Source: Pomacea canaliculata (taxonomy: Eukaryota; Mollusca; Gastropoda; Architaenioglossa; Ampullariidae). Taken from it: 64,000 nt of DNA. Below, piece by piece: positions 13,101 through 25,600 of this stretch. The first letter of the stretch is position 1; each line of letters opens with the position of its first letter. The translations under genes were made by a program, and so were the position numbers. The notes under the pieces were generated by a model. That model was given only the letters and a program-made list of their open reading frames with translations. It was not told the DNA's origin and searched no databases. The stretch is from positions 15,789,100 through 15,853,099 of the forward strand of contig NC_037592.1 in the NCBI RefSeq assembly GCF_003073045.1. Direction: 5' to 3'.

Positions 13101-13252
13101 AAAGACCAAATGTGGCAGATTTGTATGAAACTATGGCAAATTATTCCTTGGTGTACATGCATAAACCAAACCTCATGCGCTGCCCAGCTCAGCCCTTTCA
13201 TGCCAGACTTTCTGTGTGGGGTGAATTTTTTGAAGATAATACACCAGTGTAG
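4197..13252 (+). CDS. EDEM2: ER degradation-enhancing alpha-mannosidase-like protein 2
   Basis: Ten exons: 4197-4288, 4912-5022, 5149-5300, 5953-6078, 7617-7829, 8219-8360, 8665-8789, 9621-9765, 10286-10407 and 12269-13252. The ATG at 4197 opens a signal peptide ([16 protein letters not shown]). A GH47 domain follows, roughly residues 35-490, with the family blocks [67 protein letters not shown] and FNTEAHPID. In the last block the Thr is the expected Ca2+ ligand. EDEM2 trims the first mannose from Man9 glycans on misfolded ER glycoproteins and commits them to degradation. Exon 5 carries one base too many near 7666-7670, which breaks the frame between NLRHG and VPKGET. Ignoring that base, the protein is about 736 residues against 578 in human. 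The excess is a C-terminal tail of roughly 245 residues with a very basic [13 protein letters not shown] stretch. No KDEL-type retention signal is seen. Confidence 0.95.
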
Positions 13253-13265
13253 AAAAGTTTCAGTG

Positions 13266-13271
13266 AATAAA
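13266..13271 (+). other. EDEM2: Polyadenylation signal AATAAA of EDEM2
   Basis: AATAAA lies 14 bases after the EDEM2 stop codon. A second AATAAA lies at 13547-13552 and could give a longer 3' UTR. Either may be used. Confidence 0.4.
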
Positions 13272-14220
13272 AAAAAGAAACCCATTTTACATTGTGCCTT
13301 CCGCTATTTTGATCAATGTTCCATAGATTTTCATAAAACATCTCTGTAAACAGGGTCATGAAAATGTGAAAAGAAATCCACAAATAATATTCAGCAATGA
13401 TTATGCAAATTTTCGAATTGATCTACAACAAAGAACTTATCTTCCTGGAGAGAGTTGTGACATTTGCTGGCGATACAGAAAAATATGTAAACAACCAAAC
13501 AAATCATTTTTTTCTTTGCCATAGTGAAACAATATGTGAAATCATGAATAAATAATTGAGACTGTCAAAATATCATTGTGTCATTTTCGCAGTCCAGCCA
13601 TATCATTTGTTATCACCATGTGGGCCATCTTGTGTCCTTACTTGCCAGTCATCTTGTGTCCTTTCTGTATAATTTTACAGTAGTCCTCCAACATTTCGCA
13701 TTGTCTGTACTTTAAAGTGAGTGTGAAGAAGTCCATAGGATAAGTAAGTGCTATGTTATCAAGGCAGCTAGTGATTTAAGTCCCGTTACATTCGTGGTAA
13801 GTAGGGCAGCAACAAGGGTCTTCATTTTCTCTCTCTCCCTAAACTGCCCATGACTGCTTCATGGACCAACTCTGTTTCTACCAAAAGGTCAAAAGGAGGT
13901 GTATATCTTTTATTTTTTATCAGTCTCAATGTAAATCTTGATTCATTTTAAGTCATCCCTAGTATTTAGGGAAGAGATGACAAAAAAAGTAAAAAAGCCA
14001 ATTTAATTACAATAAACATTTATACTTCAATGTTGCTGATGCTATCAGAGATTGATTGCACAGGAGCTACTATATAAACTGGCCAGTTACAAACACCACT
14101 TATGCAGGAACATCAGAAAATAAGAATAAACTTAAGGCTCCAGGTGTTGATTGTACTATAATCATTATGTAACCTTTGGTCATGGTACGGGAGGTGGATT
14201 ATTCATATTTGTCATTTCAG

Positions 14221-14343
14221 TTGAACATCATCACAACAAATGGGTCATCTGGGAAGAATGACATGAAAGATGATGCTCTGTTTTGGTTTGATATGAATGC
14301 TGTGTTTAGTGGGCCTGAGCAGGAGAATGATCAACGGTTTTGA
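14221..14343 (+). other. Candidate orphan 3'-terminal exon, 40 codons then stop
   Basis: A good acceptor (polypyrimidine tract then TTTCAG) ends at 14220. It is followed in phase 0 by 40 open codons starting LNIITTNGSSGKNDMKDDAL and ending ENDQRF with TGA at 14341-14343. The residues look coding-like (balanced, hydrophilic). It lies about 1 kb past the EDEM2 stop on the same strand, so it could be an alternative last exon of EDEM2 or a chance ORF. I recognise no family. Confidence 0.22.
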
Positions 14344-15332
14344 AAGTGTTATGCATTATTGTATTTATTTCACTTTATACACAGTCACCTTCTCTCCTAA
14401 ATTTTCACATTTATTGTTCTTTGTTGGAATGAATGATTGAAAATATGAAATAATTTTAAGCATTCCTATAATAAATATATGTTGTGATTGGTGGGGTCAC
14501 CTGGACATTGGTGGTGGACTCTGGCCTTATGTGCAACCTGATGCATGAAGAGGAATAGACTGATAGATGTTGTGATTGGATGTGAGTGAACATTATGACA
14601 GGTACATTAACCTAGTAGAAGCTAGAATAGCAAAATTTCTTACTCATATTTTTCATAATTCTTTCATATATCATTTCACATATGCAATAGTGAAATGATA
14701 AATCTTGAAGCAAAATGAACATACAATCATGCTATTTTCATCCAAGGGCCCTTTTTTGTTTGTGAAGTGTCATAATATGTTTGGAGACACTTTGATCCTA
14801 TAGCTATCATTTATTGTGTTTATATGTTGTAATCACGCTGAAAAATGTTAAAGCAAAGGATATCCACAAATTTTAAAATCTGAGGTTTATAATGAATATT
14901 ACCTTCACTGATTAACAGTGGTAAAAGCATAATGAAAAAAGCATAAGCATGTATGTGCTCTCTCTTTTTCACACATATGCACACAACTTTATTGGTTAAC
15001 ACACATCATGTCAGCAACAAAGGCCATACCACACCGAAAAACTATGCTACAGTTTGAATAAAAAAATATTTTGTTAAAAAAGTCTTTTTAAAAATAAAGA
15101 ACGTTATTCAATAAAATAACCATAAAATACCTAGTTAAAAATCTTTTAAAAAAATCATCCTGAATTTTGCACTACCCCAAATAAACACACAACATAGATA
15201 TATCATGACTGACAATGCTTAAATTGATGCTTTTGCACACGGGCACTAATGTACATATACACAAAATCTCTCTTTTACCCCTCGTCCCCAACAAAGAGAC
15301 ACATCACACCCTGAAAGTAATGCATATGCATT

Positions 15333-16834
15333 CTATTCAATTTTCAGTCGATTGTCTACACTGGTCCACAACATGAGAAATCCCACAACAATTCCAGCAC
15401 AGTTCATCACCTGCCGAATCTGGATCCACTGATGCACACCCTGTGACATCCAGAAGCTTATGTCCAGGTCAACAAATACTGTTGTTAAAATCAGCGTTAT
15501 TGCTGTGCAGATAGACATGTCTCGCAGGTAAGTGCCACAAAAGAAGCTTAAGCCACAAGCTGCTAATGTAAGGGCAATCAAAAACCTCATATAATCACCC
15601 CCAAACATGTGGACATGAAAGCCATTCTTGTACTCTGGGATGCTGTTTATGAGATAGACATAGGACAATAGGTAAAGACCCAAGCAACCCTCTCCAATAC
15701 GACATAACCACTCTGACCTATTCTTGCTCATCATGCTGCCAAGCATTATGTATATGCCCATGCATCCAATTTGTCGACAAGCCACCAACACCTGCAACAT
15801 TACATTAATGTCAGTGACAACAAGCTTCTTTCAACTTTTCTCCAAAGGATCATGATTCTTAACTTCATACATGCATTTTTAAAACAATGATTTTTTTTTT
15901 TTTAAACTTGCTGGATGCTTATTTTTACACTGTGTCAGATTTTAAAAAGTGATTTTTATTTCACTGTGTTTCATATGCTTGAAGATTATTGAAGGCAATA
16001 ACATTTTGAATGCAAAAATTACCCGCTGCCAGTGTGGGTACTCCCATGCAGGGTTGGTGTAAACATTAATGGCAAAAAGCAGCAGTTGTCCACTGTATAG
16101 CAGGCAGGCAAAATGGAGTTTGAACTTTCCAGACATTGTCACTCCACATCCAATACAAACTATCAGGTACACATACACCAGCTTAGGGTTGACTGGAGGA
16201 ACGCTTTTAAAAAAACATGAAAAACTCATATTTTATACCTACACCAACAATTAGTAATTCTAAAGTACTATATAGCATTGCAGTTTCCACTCATGAATGA
16301 AGCTGAAGTACTTTTTCAAGGATATCTAAAGCATAAAACTAAAAGACACACTACCTATACTCTTCTAAGCTACCATCAGAGGCCCTATTCAAATAACATG
16401 AACGCAAGCTTTCAAGCCCGGCATTAGTGGGCAGCGTTATAAGAAATAAACGAAAGGTGGAATCAGACGACGGACGTGACGTTACACGATTCCCGTAATT
16501 CCCGTCGTCATTTGTGTATAGCGCGACGTAGATTGAATGGACCCTCTACTGTTGGGGCCAGTAGAGCAACTAAAGACCAAAGTCTTTCCAATCCTAGCTT
16601 TATATTTTAAACAACTAAAACTTTAAAGTGGAAGATGCAAAAAAAAGTTAGCTTTATAAGCTAGTTTTCGTAAAGCGAGCATTCCAATGTTTCTTGCTCA
16701 TACAAAATAAAGAATTACCTCTCCTTCGATGCGCGTTCTGCAAAAAGCATAAGTAAAGACAAAGCATCTAGCAAAGGGAATTTAAACAGAATAAACAAAG
16801 TAAGCTTTCGAATGATCGTTCTGTAAGTGGCCAT
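15333..16834 (-). CDS. TMEM101: Transmembrane protein 101
   Basis: Three exons on the minus strand: 16834-16719, 16203-16023 and 15791-15333. Phases match, giving 251 residues (human TMEM101 has 257). The ATG sits in a strong context (AACATGG). The protein is almost all hydrophobic helices, about eight. It keeps family landmarks: LMLFAERA at the end of exon 1, WQRVLVACRQIG across the exon 2-3 junction, and a C-terminal block VDLDISFW followed by QIRQVMNCAGIVVGFLML. These align by eye with LMLYAERA and with the LIDGNVAYW to GESVGIFG region of the human protein. TMEM101 is a poorly characterised multipass membrane protein; overexpression activates NF-kB signalling in human cells. A likely polyadenylation signal (AATAAA on the minus strand) lies at 14988-14993. 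Confidence 0.88.
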
Positions 16835-19389
16835 GTTTGTACAACAGAGTGACTTCCCCTCGCCACTCCCTCTTCAAATAGGAAATAAAAATATCACCTG
16901 CGATACACGTTACAAATATCACAACTACACAAAATTATGTTCTAGTTCGAAATAAGTGGTAGGTTTCTACACTTGGGAGAGCACAGAAGATTAAACAGTT
17001 TCTTGATCAACACGAAGAACAATTTTTGTGTGAGAGAGAAAGAGAGGAGCTGTTAGTTGCGGAGAAGGCCGGGCTTCGGGTATAAGTTGAACAATTCTTG
17101 AACAAAGCACCTGTAGCATCATAAGGATCTCAACTTTAACTTTACTGACTTCAGGGACTATGGAATGTGTTTGCGGACATTCAACGCGGGTGGGTAGGTA
17201 GGGGGAATGCCTCTTATAAGAGATCAAGGACAACTAGGGACGGTACTTATGAACGAAGGGGACCCTCTGAGGGATCTTCTCACGCAGGTATAAGACCGGC
17301 CCCGTTGGCATGCGTTCGCCACTGTTGAGTCGTTTATTGTGTGTCCCCAACGACTGGTCCTCTGGTACCAGTTAAGGAATGAGAAGGTGTGTGCGCGAGA
17401 GAAGAGCCTACATACTCATGGGGAAGGTGGGAGAGAGGAGGAAATATTCTGCGGGGTTGAGTTACGAAAGTCATGGGACAAACTGCAATGCGAACAAGGG
17501 ACGTACTGTGGGGGGGGGGGGGGGGGAGATAAGAATTCTAATTTCTAAATACATGTAATAAGGCTCGAAAAGAAACACAAGGTCCTTTACGTGCTTTTCT
17601 GAAGGCTTTTGCGTTCTTTTTCCGTGATAAAGTTTTGGTAAGAAAGGCTTGGTTCTTCTGCTGCCAACACGACAGGAAAGTTTATGAAGAAAGGAAAATA
17701 AATAGTTCTGACAATAAGTTTAAAGTTATCTTTTTGAATCAGTTGTTTTCCCACCGTAGGTGCCCATTCGATTAGGTATACCGCATTTCAGTGTTACGTG
17801 CTAAGTGTACATACTTTAGATATTTTGTTGTGCTTTGTGTTAGTGAGGTTATGGGAGTTTTGTTCATCCCTGAAACGTGCTCGACTTTGACAGATCCGAG
17901 GAGCAGTCAAGAGTTCGAAAATGGTCTGCCATAGCGCATTTAACAGTCAATTTTGGTACAAGAGAGTAATCAAACGCTGGTCAGATGATGGTTACGAGAC
18001 CGATTCTGTGCTACAATAGAAAATTAAAAAAAAAAAAAAAAAAGAAATAGAAAAAACGAAGAAGAGAAAGGAAAGGAGCCTGAACTATTAAATGACAAGA
18101 CAAGCTTTAACTCCACTCACGTGACTCATCAACATACGCAGCAGGCTTGTGCCAATAAATCAGGCATCATACATTAGCATGAGCCCTACGAGTCACAGAC
18201 GGTACATTAAGTGACATTTTAATGAGAAAAATTTGTAGCTGTGTTACAGTCGAAGTGCTTTGTCTCATTCCTGAGGAAGCGTAAATTAGTTATAACGATG
18301 TCAACAGCCCTGGATCATGTCCGACAACTAGAACGAAGTGTTTTACAAACAAAACCAGCCTCAGGCGACTCCCTTTAACTAGTATATATGTGTTATAATG
18401 TTATATGAATGCCACAGTAACATCTAGTCTATTTTTGTGGTTATTTATCATAAAACTCAAATCGACTTCAATGAAACTCACTTTTATAGACTCTTGATCG
18501 ATTGTGGTGATGCTAGTCGTTGCATGTCGTTTAGAAGCAGTCTTATTTATTTATTAATTTAATTCAAAAAGTAACGATTGAGGTTCGGTAATCTAGTGTT
18601 TATCGTCCTCTACTTTGGAGAGGCTGCTTCAGTTATTTCTGTAAAACTGCTCCTGACCACCGAACAGAAACAGATACTGGATCCATCAGGAAAGGCAGCA
18701 AAAAATGAGAGATGGGCTCCACCTTCCACCAGGAGACAATGAAACTCGTTAAGGCGATCAGTCTGTGGGGCTAATTTTACCATTCAGTAATAATACATTT
18801 AAAGCACATTTATTTCAGAAAAACCTCCAGAACATTATGGCCGAAGTGTAAGCCAATAAAGTATTTGACAGTGTGGCTTTATCTGTGGAGAGTTTAGAAG
18901 AATAACTTGATCGCTGGGGTGGTTAAATACCATTGACGGCACAGATTGATATTTTGTGTCCTTCGTATTTCAGACATCGAATGATTTATATTATTCCTGT
19001 TTTGTTCACAGTCTATAATTTATATAGGTGAAAATTGTTCTTTTGCGTGTAGCTAAGGAGGCGTTCCCTTGACATACAGTTCCTACTAGCTCCCGGGCAA
19101 CATACGAGCTTGTGTGGGCACTCGTTTCCGCACAAGTAGAGGCTTGAGTATGTCAGAAAGTAAACATTTTAGCAGCTATTTCAACTTAAAAGACGCAGGC
19201 GTGTGCGGTCACGTAATATAAGAATACTGCCTTTTAGAATTTTTTTTTCTACTGCCTTTTAGAATATATATTGTTTTCTTTATGTGTATCCTTTTGTGTG
19301 CATGTCTGTGTGAGAGAGAGAAAGAGGGAGAGTATGGGAAAGAAAAAAACCCAAACTACACTATGGTAAAGGTCATCCCCTAACCTTTT

Positions 19390-19612
19390 CATGTCGTTAG
19401 GGGTTGAGGTGTTTGAGATCTCACTTCTATCGGCGCCAGCTTTACACGCCAGCTTCTCCTCTCCCTCGCTGCCTTACCTTCCCCAACCGTCTATGGAGTC
19501 AGGCACCCAATCCCGCCAGCTGTGTCGACTGCAGGAAGTTTGCTGCGCTAATTGGGGATTGAACCAGCACGCTCTCAGTTCGGACGCCAACGCTCTAACT
19601 AGTCACCTATCC
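19390..19612 (-). repeat. tRNA-derived SINE, copy 1 of family A
   Basis: Read on the minus strand, the 5' end resembles a tRNA. It has an A-box-like stretch (CTAGTTAGAGCGTTGG) and, about 30 bases on, a B-box (GGTTCAATCC). A body follows that shares the core CCTGACTCC/TTAAAGGGTTGGGGAAGGTAAG type sequence with the copy at 40799-40994. A (GAAA)n tract lies next to it on the + strand, beyond its head. Being tRNA-headed, dispersed and non-coding, this is a Pol III SINE. Confidence 0.65.
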
Positions 19613-19640
19613 TCTTCTTCAAGCTACCATAACTGTACAT

Positions 19641-19643
19641 GAA

Positions 19644-19680
<37 letters not shown>

Positions 19681-19687
19681 AAAAAAA
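19641..19687 (+). repeat. (GAAA)n microsatellite
   Basis: About ten tandem GAAA units followed by an A-run, immediately next to the tRNA-like head of the SINE. Confidence 0.9.
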
Positions 19688-22600
19688 CCAAGTAAGACAA
19701 AACCATCACGTTCATCACGATTTGAGAGCTGGAAAGCTGCTAAGTTTGAGAGGGAAAAGTGCTTGTGCCTAAAGACAATTTCGCATTGTGGCAAATGAGG
19801 ATTTGGGAAAAAGGGAGAAAGGGGCGTTGATTAGTTACTTGCCCTGATTTGGGGGACAATGCTGGCAAAACCATAGGTGACTTTACTCTGCCCTCGGTGA
19901 AAAATGAGAACACTCGCTTTAACCGAGTTCGCAAATTTACAGTCTGACGTCAATATGGCAACATTTTATCCCTGAATAAGCTTATGGAAATTGTCATGCC
20001 ACTAAATTCTGGACATTAAAAAGCAATAAGTCTTAGATCGCTTTCTTCCAACGCTAGTTAGCACGCCGATGCAGTTTAAGGTGGCAGACGCAAGGAAAGG
20101 CTTGCTACTCCATAAGCAGTAGATAACTCAGTCTTGGGACATGAATGATACTTGCAGAAATGAACAGATAATCATAAATTACCTCCGCCTGAGGGATTCG
20201 CTCCCCTTACGCATGCTTCAAGCTGCGCAGGGGCAAGACGCTTTGAACGTGCAGAGCCGCTCGGCGCGCCAAAACAGAGCACTCTTTTGTTGACAAGTGG
20301 TTTATGGTTTATGGCACTGTGTAAAGCATCCTGAATGCAGAGCATCAGTCTTCAGGAATTCATGGCTGGCCACTTCTTTATGCCTGCCAACTCCCCACAC
20401 ATCCATTTCCTGTCTAGGAAAGCACGCACGCACACGACAAACACACGCACAAACCTCCGGATGACAGACACATTAACGATTTTAATCAGCCATTCGGTGG
20501 ACTTTTAAGAGAAATATCTTTGATGGATTGTTGCAGCCGAATGACAAGCAGTTTTCTTCTTTTTTCTTCTTCATTTTGATGTGCGAAATACAAATGCACA
20601 GGGTGCATTAATGTCTGCGTATTACTCACACCTTTATGAGATCCCACAACATTCCTTTATGTCACATTTACTTTTTATTTTTTTTAATTTATTATTTCTT
20701 GAAGGAACTACTATTATATAACAACATTTCCCTCGACTTTCATGAAAGCAGGCCAATGACAGTACAGGAGGGTATTACATGCTGAAGAACATAAAGATCC
20801 GTCTTTTATCCACCATGCATAGAAATAAATCTTCACCGGAACTCTGGGAGCAGACTGCTACATGTTTACCAACTTTTTGCTTTGCAGCCTAAGATATCTC
20901 CAAGTTCCTATTTCACTGTCAACGGCCCCAGACTGCTAAATTCAAGCAAGAGTAGGGTGAGCTGGGTAGGAACATCCTCTTTTTCTGTACCTCCCTTACT
21001 TAGAGTGAACCTCTTTAAAAAAATAGATTTATGAACAAGGGCAGGGAATAGTGTCCCTTGAAATGTGGTGATTTATCAAGTCTTCCAAAAGCTGGATTGT
21101 GTGGACCGCAATCGATGGGGGTGGGACAATGTCAGTTATTGTCTGTAAAATAATGTACAGTAGGGAATGATACCACGAAGACTGTCGTGCGAAATCCTGC
21201 TTACAGTGGAACCTGTCTGTGAAGGACACGTCATTAAAGTTAGATATAATATGTATGTCAACAGTTTGATCTCTTTCGTTCTTTCGATATAGAAATTTAT
21301 TTTTATTGATCTTTTCATCTTTTTCGCTTCTGAATTGATTGATTGTCTCTCTGTGTGTGTGTGTGTTAGTTGTGAGAACAGATATAGTCATTGTTCAATT
21401 CTTCAGCCATTTACAAACCGATCTTTACGTGAACACAGTAGCACCTACACAATCAATAATCGTGGTAGACATCACTTCTGCCACAAACGTGTCCATTTTA
21501 TCATTCACACTGGAGTATTTTAATTTCTGTAAAATTCACTTTTTATCAAAACATGCTAAACTGTACAGTTTGGCTTTGTTATAGATTATAATTTTGTTCA
21601 CTTCAGCCATATATACATCCTGTCCGATCTCTAATACAGACTGTATTTGATTTAAGCTAGCATTGTTCCTCTCTCTCGGGGCTCTATTTTCGACCTCTTG
21701 CCATATCAAGTGGGCCTCCCTGGGGGGACAGGCGAAGCAGCTCCAATTGTGTCGCGTCCCCCTGAGTCTACCCCTGCGACCTACATAGAACTACAGCGAT
21801 ATCACTCCTGTTGCCACGTGTACAGGGAGAAACGAACATAGCAGGTGATTGCAATAAATTACTTACGTCGATTAACAGGCACCAAATCATGTGAGTGTCC
21901 GACGTGGAGAGCAGAATATGTCACCTGTCCTTCCTTTAGACAAGCTAATTGGCTTTAGCGGAAAGTACTCAGCTAATATGAAATACGCAGCGGAGCTGTT
22001 GAAATGTTTCGCCCCTGAGCTTGGTTCTGGTTGTTCAGTCTGAAGATGATGACACTTTTACTGTACTGCTCCTGCTTCGCTATCATTTTTACAGTACGAC
22101 ACAGAATTCGGTTCGATGAAGTATCAGAGTATGGCACTTTCGTGGTCATCGTTATCTCAACGATTATAATATAGTCATCGTTGTATAATCCTCATACTGT
22201 TTGTAGTATTATTATAACAATATCTTTAAGGGTGTAATAAGGACATTTAGATCGAGGTCTGGATTGCTGTGTTTGGTGTTTGCGAAAACCGCGCAGTCAA
22301 GCAGATTCCTTAACAACAGTCCATGAGCAGTCCACGGGTAGTCATTGAGACTTTAGTGCGTTTGTCCTGACCTCGTATCTCTAATGGATTGTTATAAGCT
22401 GAAGTTTAAAAAAGGTAAAATAAAATCTTAGCCACATCTGTACAAATACAGTACAAAATATACAAAATATCTTTATTAATCCTTTCCAGGAAATTGTTTT
22501 GTCTGCTAACGGTAACATGAACATAAACATGAAGAAGAGCATAAACATAAAAAGAACATAAACTGACTATATTTAATTCATTATGCTGGCCATACAGTCT

Positions 22601-25600
22601 ATGTCGCAATTATTAAAAATGTATACACATCACTATTACCACTCAAACAGGAACAACAGTATAATGCCAGTTATGTAGACACTCAGAAAAGTGGGGTGGG
22701 TGGGCTCTTATCTTTCCTGATGTCATCATGTTCTCAAATAAATAGTGGAAAACAAGGATGTAAATAAGGAAAGGTTGATGAAATTCATTGAAAGAAATGT
22801 CGTATAAAGTCGTCTCTAAGGATAAATAGCCTAGATTGGTTGATTGCATGTATGATACCCACCCAACGACCGTATTAGTGAGTAAATCAATTGTTTCACA
22901 CGGGTAAAACGCACCCTTACACATTCTGTTCTCCAGAAGAGCAAGCAATTAAATCCACAATCTCACGTGATGAGCAGACTGATAATCAGACGACAAGGTG
23001 CGTGTGGAAGTCACAACTTTTATTGAAGTGTAAGAAAATCTTAGTTTGATCAAAAAGATAATGATACATCCTCCTCTGCATGTGATGGATTAAGATCACT
23101 GAAAGTTTTCACAACTTTCCAAAATGTGCAGTAACACCAAAACAATTTCCTTTCTTTCTCCTCCTCCCTCTATATCTAACAGCATTACATTTGTTTCTGT
23201 TCCATTCATTCTGGCGAGTGTCTGTGTCTACATACCTGTGGAAGGTGTGTGTGTGTGTGCAAACACACGCATAAACTCGGACATACAGCTTTAGGGAAAA
23301 GGCCATATATTCAAAGTGTCACGACAAAATATTGTCTCGTATGTAGGTAGAAACTCGAGCTTCCAATTATCTCATTTACTGTCGAGTTTTATTGGAAAAG
23401 CAAGCGAGCGTTCCGGTTGGGTATCCCATCATGCCTTATTGAAGAGGACTCCTCTGCGGGGTACATATTAGACCACCACCGCGCCAAGTATTTAAAAATC
23501 ACCCTTAAGAAGATATACAGCACGACGTCCCAAAGAAATATAGAAGAAACGGGCACTAAAATGGCTGAAGAGGGTTTACAGCTAGCGGCTGAAAACAATA
23601 AAAGAGACAACTGACGTAACTGGGGGAGGGAATCAGTTGGGGGGTACGCAGCAAGGAGACAAAGATTGGTAAACAGGGCATGTAAAGACAAGGGCTACCC
23701 CAAGTGGTTAAACGCCCCAGCAAAGTAAGTACGAGTGTTTGATGATAATGTTTGCCGGGCTGCCACTGGAGCGGTTGCTAAATGTTCTGAGGAGTGGATG
23801 GGCAGCTGAAGGAGGTAGAGGTTTAATGTGCTGTTAAGTTCTGAGGTCCTGATTCCGAGGCGAGACAGACAGGGTATACCCTGGTGCAATTTTCCAAGCC
23901 TGTACTTACTCCTGTTTTTACATCAGGGTTAACAAACAAATAATCAAGAAAGCGGCGAGGCATTGAAATCTCCACCAACACTTCAGTTACCGTTCAAGAA
24001 CTACATCTCCCGCCTCAGTCGTGAGGATAAATAGCACAGGTAGGTACCTGGTCCCTTGGGTAAAGTGGCCGTAGGGGCAGTGAACTGTAAGTGGTTCACT
24101 GTGTGTAGACTCGTGTGGAGGTCCGTTGTAGCTGGCTGGGGTGCATTCTGTGTCGAGATTGGGAAAAATGAGTCTATCAAAGTTTTTATTTATTACATGA
24201 AATATCTACATTCTTTGGATTAGGTGGCTTTCAATACCTCTCTCTGCCAGATTGGTCTTCTCGCTATAAAAATATCAATGTATCAACTTTTATTTTCATC
24301 AAATGGATTTTGTTGTCTATAAAGCTGCACATGCTGGCAGGATGGCTCTGCCTCTCCGATGCTTGTTCAGGATCTTCTCTCACAGTTGCTGTCTGTACCC
24401 CTCGGGTACGTCTTCGTGATCTTCCCTCACGGGTGGCGTCGCACAAAGTTTGGGTGTACGCATGCGCACGCGGGTGTTCGTGCTCTTTCCTTTACAGCCC
24501 GCTATGGCAATGATCTAGGCGTGTACATGTCTGAAACTTTCCGCTCACCCGCCCACCTGAATTGCAATGGTTTGACAACGCTAATAAAGAGGCGCATTAA
24601 TAAAATCGCAGGTTGTACCAGGTACTAGAATTATTTAACAATCGCAGAAGTGAGTTCATTTCTGCGCATAAAGGACAAGTGTTGGCACTTACGAACATGA
24701 TGCACATAATACATTAGAAATGGGACAACATCGTACTTTATATAGTGTGGGTGCAATAACAATGTCCGTGTGTGTGTGTGTGTGTGTGAAAGATAATATT
24801 TTACTTTCGATGTTTTACTCCCATCTGTCTTTTAAAAGAGAGTATTTTCATTCCCACTTGGTACGCCGTATGCTGGCATGCATGATCACAGTAACAAAAT
24901 TCTGGATCACAAAATACATTTACAAAAGTACCTCTGAATTCAACATTTGTTTTTCTTTCTCGAAATCCCACTTGGAATTTGTTTTCGTAAACGTTTTCAA
25001 AGACAGGAAGTGACGAAACAATTGTGATATTTAAAAACGTTATCTGAAAATATCAATGTAAAGGTACAACAAAAGATGAAATCCTGAAGACCAGGATTCG
25101 AATTACTGTCGATGAGTGTTCTTTTCGTGATGCGAATCGGATTTCGATGAATAGTGTCCCCAAGACAAACCATACCTACAAGGGCCATTAGGTCAGTTTT
25201 GTCAGAAGTTCAGGAGAACTAAACAAAGTTCCGTATAAATCTTTGTACCTCGATCAGAATGGTTTCCTCTGAACGATTTCACTACAGTTTGGTTTTGCGC
25301 AATCCTACACTTTTTTTATTAGACAAGTAATTTTTTTTTTCGTTTATTTAGACACTTAAAAAGAGCACTCGTGAGATCACTTACACAAGTTCCTATTACA
25401 ACGACTGAACAATGACGACCACTCAAGTTTTTACAGCAGTCTACTCAGACAGTCACGGGTCCTGTGTAGAGCACATTAAGATTTCCATGAGAGGGTGCTT
25501 ACACTTTGTCTGGAAGCTACAGGCCAAGCTGCGTTGCCTCGGAGCAGAACTACAGTGGTGGATTGTTCACAGCAAACTACTTTACTAACATAATAATCTA

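Larger units (their letters stand above)
13253..15332. other. EDEM2-TMEM101 intergenic interval
   Basis: About 2 kb of AT-rich sequence between the convergent ends of EDEM2 and TMEM101. Apart from polyadenylation signals (13266, 13547 on +; 14988-14993 AATAAA on - for TMEM101) and the orphan candidate exon at 14221, I see no gene or repeat family. Confidence 0.6.
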
